NCBI RefSeq assembly: GCF_900239935.1
Contig: NZ_LT965928.1
Location: forward strand, 2,933,520 to 2,997,519
From: Pseudoalteromonas carrageenovora IAM 12662
GTDB lineage: Bacteria; Pseudomonadota; Gammaproteobacteria; Enterobacterales; Alteromonadaceae
Length of the DNA stretch: 64,000 nt
Direction: 5' to 3'
Part shown: positions 61,440 to 64,000 of the stretch, in pieces
How positions within the stretch are numbered: position 1 is the stretch's first letter
Layout of the letters: each line of letters opens with the position of its first letter
The notes under the pieces: model-generated
The model's input: the letters and a program-made list of their open reading frames with translations, nothing else
The model's database searches: none
What the model was told of the DNA's origin: nothing
Position numbers and translations under genes: made by a program

Positions 61440-62411
61440 CTACGGCAACTCATGACCTTTAGCACTTACGTAAAGTGCATACCAATGTTCGCGGCTTAGC
61501 TCTACGTTTACAGCATCACAAGACGCTGCAATTCGCTTAGCGTTAGTTGTGCCAATAATTGGCTGTATAGATGCAGGATGGCGTAACAACCATGCTAGTA
61601 CGATAGCTTCTGGCGAAGTTTCGTAAAGTGCGGCAAGTTTATTAACTAGTATGCTGGTATTTATATCGGCTTGCGATGCATTTGATAAGTCGCTTCCTGT
61701 ATATAAACCTTGGCACAAACTACCCCAACTTTGTATTTGAATATCAAAATGGCGGCAATATTCAACACTGCCAGGGGTAAAGTTTAGGTCTTTACCATCA
61801 GCATTGCCTGCATAAACACCTTCATCAACAAACTGGTGTTTTTGTAAGCTTGCTTCAATTTGATTAGCCACTATTGGCATATCGAGTGCATGCTGTAAAA
61901 AGTTCATCTGATGTTGCTGCATATTCGATACAGCAAAATTACGCACTTTGCCGCTTTCTTGTAAGCAGCTAAATATTTGCGCTATTTCGTCTACTTCCAT
62001 AAGCGGATCTGGACGGTGTAGCATAAGTACATCGAGGTAATCTGTGTTTAAACGCTTTAGCGAGCCTTCAACTGACTCCTCAATCCATTTTGCTGAGAAG
62101 TCATAACGCTTAGGTCCTTGCTCGTCTTCAAAGCGAATACCGCACTTAGATTGAATATACATTTTTTCTCTAAGCTCTGGGCGCTCACTTAATGCTTTAC
62201 CAAAAACCTGCTCTGCTTTACCAAAGGTATAAATGTCAGCATGGTCAAAAAAGTTAATTCCGCCTTCAAAGGCATTATCTATACATTCATGAGTTTGTTT
62301 TAGGTGTGCACTAGTAATTGCATCTTTGTTCCAACCACCGCCTAAACCCATGCAACCAAATACAAGTTTACTAACATGAGGTAAGTGTTTTGCTAAAGGT
62401 GTGTGAAGCAT
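61440..62411 (-). CDS. aldo/keto reductase family oxidoreductase (YdhF-like)
   Basis: 323 residues, a TIM-barrel AKR. The catalytic tetrad is Asp and Tyr in NFFDHADIYTFGKAEQVFG, Lys in MYIQSKCGI, and His in DVLMLHRPDPLM. NADPH-site residues lie near PIIGTTNAKRI at the C-terminus. The sequence type (FGCMGLGGGWN) resembles E. coli YdhF. It reduces aldehydes or ketones of unknown identity. A 58-aa membrane protein gene follows after eight bases. Confidence 0.92.
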   Translation of the reverse strand: MLHTPLAKHLPHVSKLVFGCMGLGGGWNKDAITSAHLKQTHECIDNAFEGGINFFDHADIYTFGKAEQVFGKALSERPELREKMYIQSKCGIRFEDEQGPKRYDFSAKWIEESVEGSLKRLNTDYLDVLMLHRPDPLMEVDEIAQIFSCLQESGKVRNFAVSNMQQHQMNFLQHALDMPIVANQIEASLQKHQFVDEGVYAGNADGKDLNFTPGSVEYCRHFDIQIQSWGSLCQGLYTGSDLSNASQADINTSILVNKLAALYETSPEAIVLAWLLRHPASIQPIIGTTNAKRIAASCDAVNVELSREHWYALYVSAKGHELP

Positions 62412-62483
62412 GATAACCGTCCTTAAAGTTTAGAAGAGTCATCACTGTAAACAAAAACGCTGTATCTATCTACAAATTAGGCA

Positions 62484-62508
62484 CAAAAAAAGCGCAGTAA
62501 ACTGCGCC
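62484..62508 (-). terminator. rho-independent terminator after oadB
   Basis: On the minus strand AGGCGCAG / CTGCGC stem with a 4-base loop, followed by seven T. It lies 30 bp past the oadB stop. Confidence 0.9.
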
Positions 62509-62538
62509 TAATGGTTGGTTTAATTTTAAAACGAGAGC

Positions 62539-63669
62539 TTAGCCAACAAGTGCTAGCAATATACCAGCAGCTACTGCGCTACCTAAAACACCGGCTACGT
62601 TTGGCCCCATTGCGTGCATAAGTAGAAAGTTATGTGGGTTATTTTCAAGCCCTACTTTATTAACTACTCGAGCAGCCATTGGTACAGCCGACACTCCCGC
62701 TGCGCCAATTAATGGATTAATAGGGGTTTTAGAAATTTTATTTAAGCCTTTTGCCATAAATACGCCCGAAGCTGTACCAATTGCAAAAGCCAATGCACCA
62801 AGTACTAAAATACCAATAGTCTCAACTGTTAAAAACTTATCTGCTGCTAGTTTTGAGCCAACAGCTAAGCCTAAAAATATAGTGGTTATATTGATGATTT
62901 CGTTTTGAGCGCTATTACTTAATCTATCTACAACACCCGACTCACGCATTAAGTTACCTAAACAAAACATACCAACAAGCGGTATAGCCGCAGGTAAAAA
63001 CATCGCAGTTAAGCTAAGCACCATTAGAGGAAATACAATTTTCTCTTTTTTAGATACTTTGCGCAGCTCAGGCATTTTAATTTGACGCTCTTGAGGTGTT
63101 GTTAGCGCACGCATAATTGGCGGTTGAATAATTGGTACAAGTGCCATGTAAGAGTATGCCGCTACAGCTATTGCACCAAGTAAATCTGGTGCAAGCTTCG
63201 AGGCTAAAAATATTGCTGTAGGGCCATCGGCACCACCAATAATGGCAATAGCTGAGGCATCTTGTAAGGTAAATTCAAAACCAGGCACATAGTTTAATAG
63301 TATTGCACCAAACAACGTTGCAAAAATACCAAACTGCGCAGCAGCACCAAGTAATAACATACGCGGATTAGCAATTAGCGCACTAAAGTCTGTTAATGCC
63401 CCCACGCCCATAAAGATTAATAACGGGAATATTCCCGTATCAATACCAACGTAATAAACGTAGTAAAGTAAACCACCGGGATCTGACAAACCCGCCACAG
63501 GAATATTAGTAAGTATTGCGCCAAAGCCAATAGGCAGTAGTAACAGTGGCTCAAAGTTTTTAGCAATTGCTAAAAACAATAATAAGCACCCTACTGCAAT
63601 CATTACCAAACCAGGAAACGTAAAGTTAGCAATACCTGTAGCATGCCAAAGGTTTAAAAGTGCTTCCAT
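62539..63669 (-). CDS. oadB: Na+-translocating oxaloacetate decarboxylase beta subunit
   Basis: 376 residues with about nine TM segments. Family motifs include [18 protein letters not shown] and the Asp-containing helix [21 protein letters not shown] (the conserved Asp binds Na+ and couples decarboxylation to sodium export), plus [18 protein letters not shown]. The complex (alpha, beta, gamma) decarboxylates oxaloacetate and pumps Na+ out, as expected for a marine bacterium. It follows the alpha subunit gene by 12 bp. Confidence 0.95.
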   Translation of the reverse strand: MEALLNLWHATGIANFTFPGLVMIAVGCLLLFLAIAKNFEPLLLLPIGFGAILTNIPVAGLSDPGGLLYYVYYVGIDTGIFPLLIFMGVGALTDFSALIANPRMLLLGAAAQFGIFATLFGAILLNYVPGFEFTLQDASAIAIIGGADGPTAIFLASKLAPDLLGAIAVAAYSYMALVPIIQPPIMRALTTPQERQIKMPELRKVSKKEKIVFPLMVLSLTAMFLPAAIPLVGMFCLGNLMRESGVVDRLSNSAQNEIINITTIFLGLAVGSKLAADKFLTVETIGILVLGALAFAIGTASGVFMAKGLNKISKTPINPLIGAAGVSAVPMAARVVNKVGLENNPHNFLLMHAMGPNVAGVLGSAVAAGILLALVG

Positions 63670-63681
63670 TTAAACTCTCCC

Positions 63682-64000
63682 TTAAGCTAACGCTATAATT
63701 GCGTCGCCTGTTGTTACCGAGTCACCCTCAGAAACAAGCACTTCAGCTATAGTACCGGTATGCATTGCACGTACTTCGGTTTCCATTTTCATGGCTTCCA
63801 TAATTACAACTACATCACCTTCGTTAACTACTTGGCCCGCTTTTACTTTTACTTTAAAAATATTACCGGCTAATGGTGCATTCAAAGTTTCGCCAGAAGC
63901 AACCGATGCAGACTGAGGTAAATGCTCAGAGTCTTTAAGGGTTACTTCTTTAAGCTCTCCGCCTTGCGCTACAACTACATCATAAACTTTACCATCTACC
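63682..64000 (-). CDS. oadA: oxaloacetate decarboxylase alpha subunit, C-terminal end (5' part outside window)
   Basis: The frame is open through to the window edge (about 105 residues; the register has codons ending at 63999), so only the C-terminus is present. It contains VDGKVYDVVVAQGGEL, a Ser/Ala-rich linker, and a biotinyl domain ending at a standard biotinylation site VIMEAMKMETEV. In OadA this domain carries CO2 from the N-terminal carboxyltransferase to OadB. The internal Met that begins the biotinyl domain is not a true start. Order oadA-oadB is standard, and oadG is presumably to the right. Confidence 0.93.
   Translation of the reverse strand, partial: VDGKVYDVVVAQGGELKEVTLKDSEHLPQSASVASGETLNAPLAGNIFKVKVKAGQVVNEGDVVVIMEAMKMETEVRAMHTGTIAEVLVSEGDSVTTGDAIIALA

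Overview
The window looks like a chromosomal segment of a marine gammaproteobacterium of the Pseudoalteromonas type. The reasons are low-to-moderate GC, gene orders shared with E. coli and Alteromonadales (lptFG/pepA-holC-valS, rpsF-priB-rpsR-rplI, ygfB-pepP-ubiH-ubiI, trmB/mutY-yggX, arcA and arcB, oadAB) and protein sequences that I recognise by recall. No search was run. I see no insertion sequence, prophage, CRISPR array or obvious genomic island. This is mostly core genome, with a few accessory operons and two unusual repeat arrays.

Left part (1-10 kb): the end of a TonB-dependent receptor; a divergent AraC regulator/MFS exporter pair resembling E. coli nimR-nimT; a minus-strand TetR - GFA-type enzyme - exported RidA-like protein - small protein group; a secreted M20 amidohydrolase; tRNA-Leu(CAA) followed by a 120-bp tandem array of tRNA-3'-end remnants and terminators; an RDD membrane protein; and lptG/lptF of the lipopolysaccharide exporter.

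10-27.5 kb: pepA-holC-valS; a FadL-type porin with palindromes upstream; an HD-GYP protein; tRNA-Arg(CCG); a three-gene set that looks like thiamine uptake and salvage; alr and dnaB; an ECF sigma/anti-sigma/DUF4097 operon; and the rpsF-priB-rpsR-rplI ribosomal operon.

27.5-43 kb: simple and dispersed repeats around a secreted esterase; the ygfB-pepP-ubiH-ubiI operon; an unannotated 6S RNA gene just upstream of ygfB; a complete RND tripartite efflux operon; a two-domain ABM protein; and a tRNA cluster of alternating Phe(GAA) and Thr(UGU) genes (three of each). The cluster is followed by a 131-bp array of tRNA-Thr 3'-half remnants, each with a terminator.

43-64 kb: a hybrid histidine kinase; yggX, mutY, trmB and rsmC; a second histidine kinase; arcA and arcB side by side and convergent; folE2; a DUF2726 protein; mtn with an orphan cbiB-like gene; tyrS; an M23 murein endopeptidase; an aldo/keto reductase with a translationally linked 58-residue membrane protein; and oadB with the end of oadA.

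The most unusual structures are the two tRNA-remnant/terminator arrays. They recall the rtT repeats behind E. coli tyrT but come from Leu and Thr tRNA genes. Other points of interest are the 6S gene without zapA or ygfA beside it, the arcA-arcB pairing with a Trp where E. coli ArcB has Cys241, and several palindromes placed like operators.
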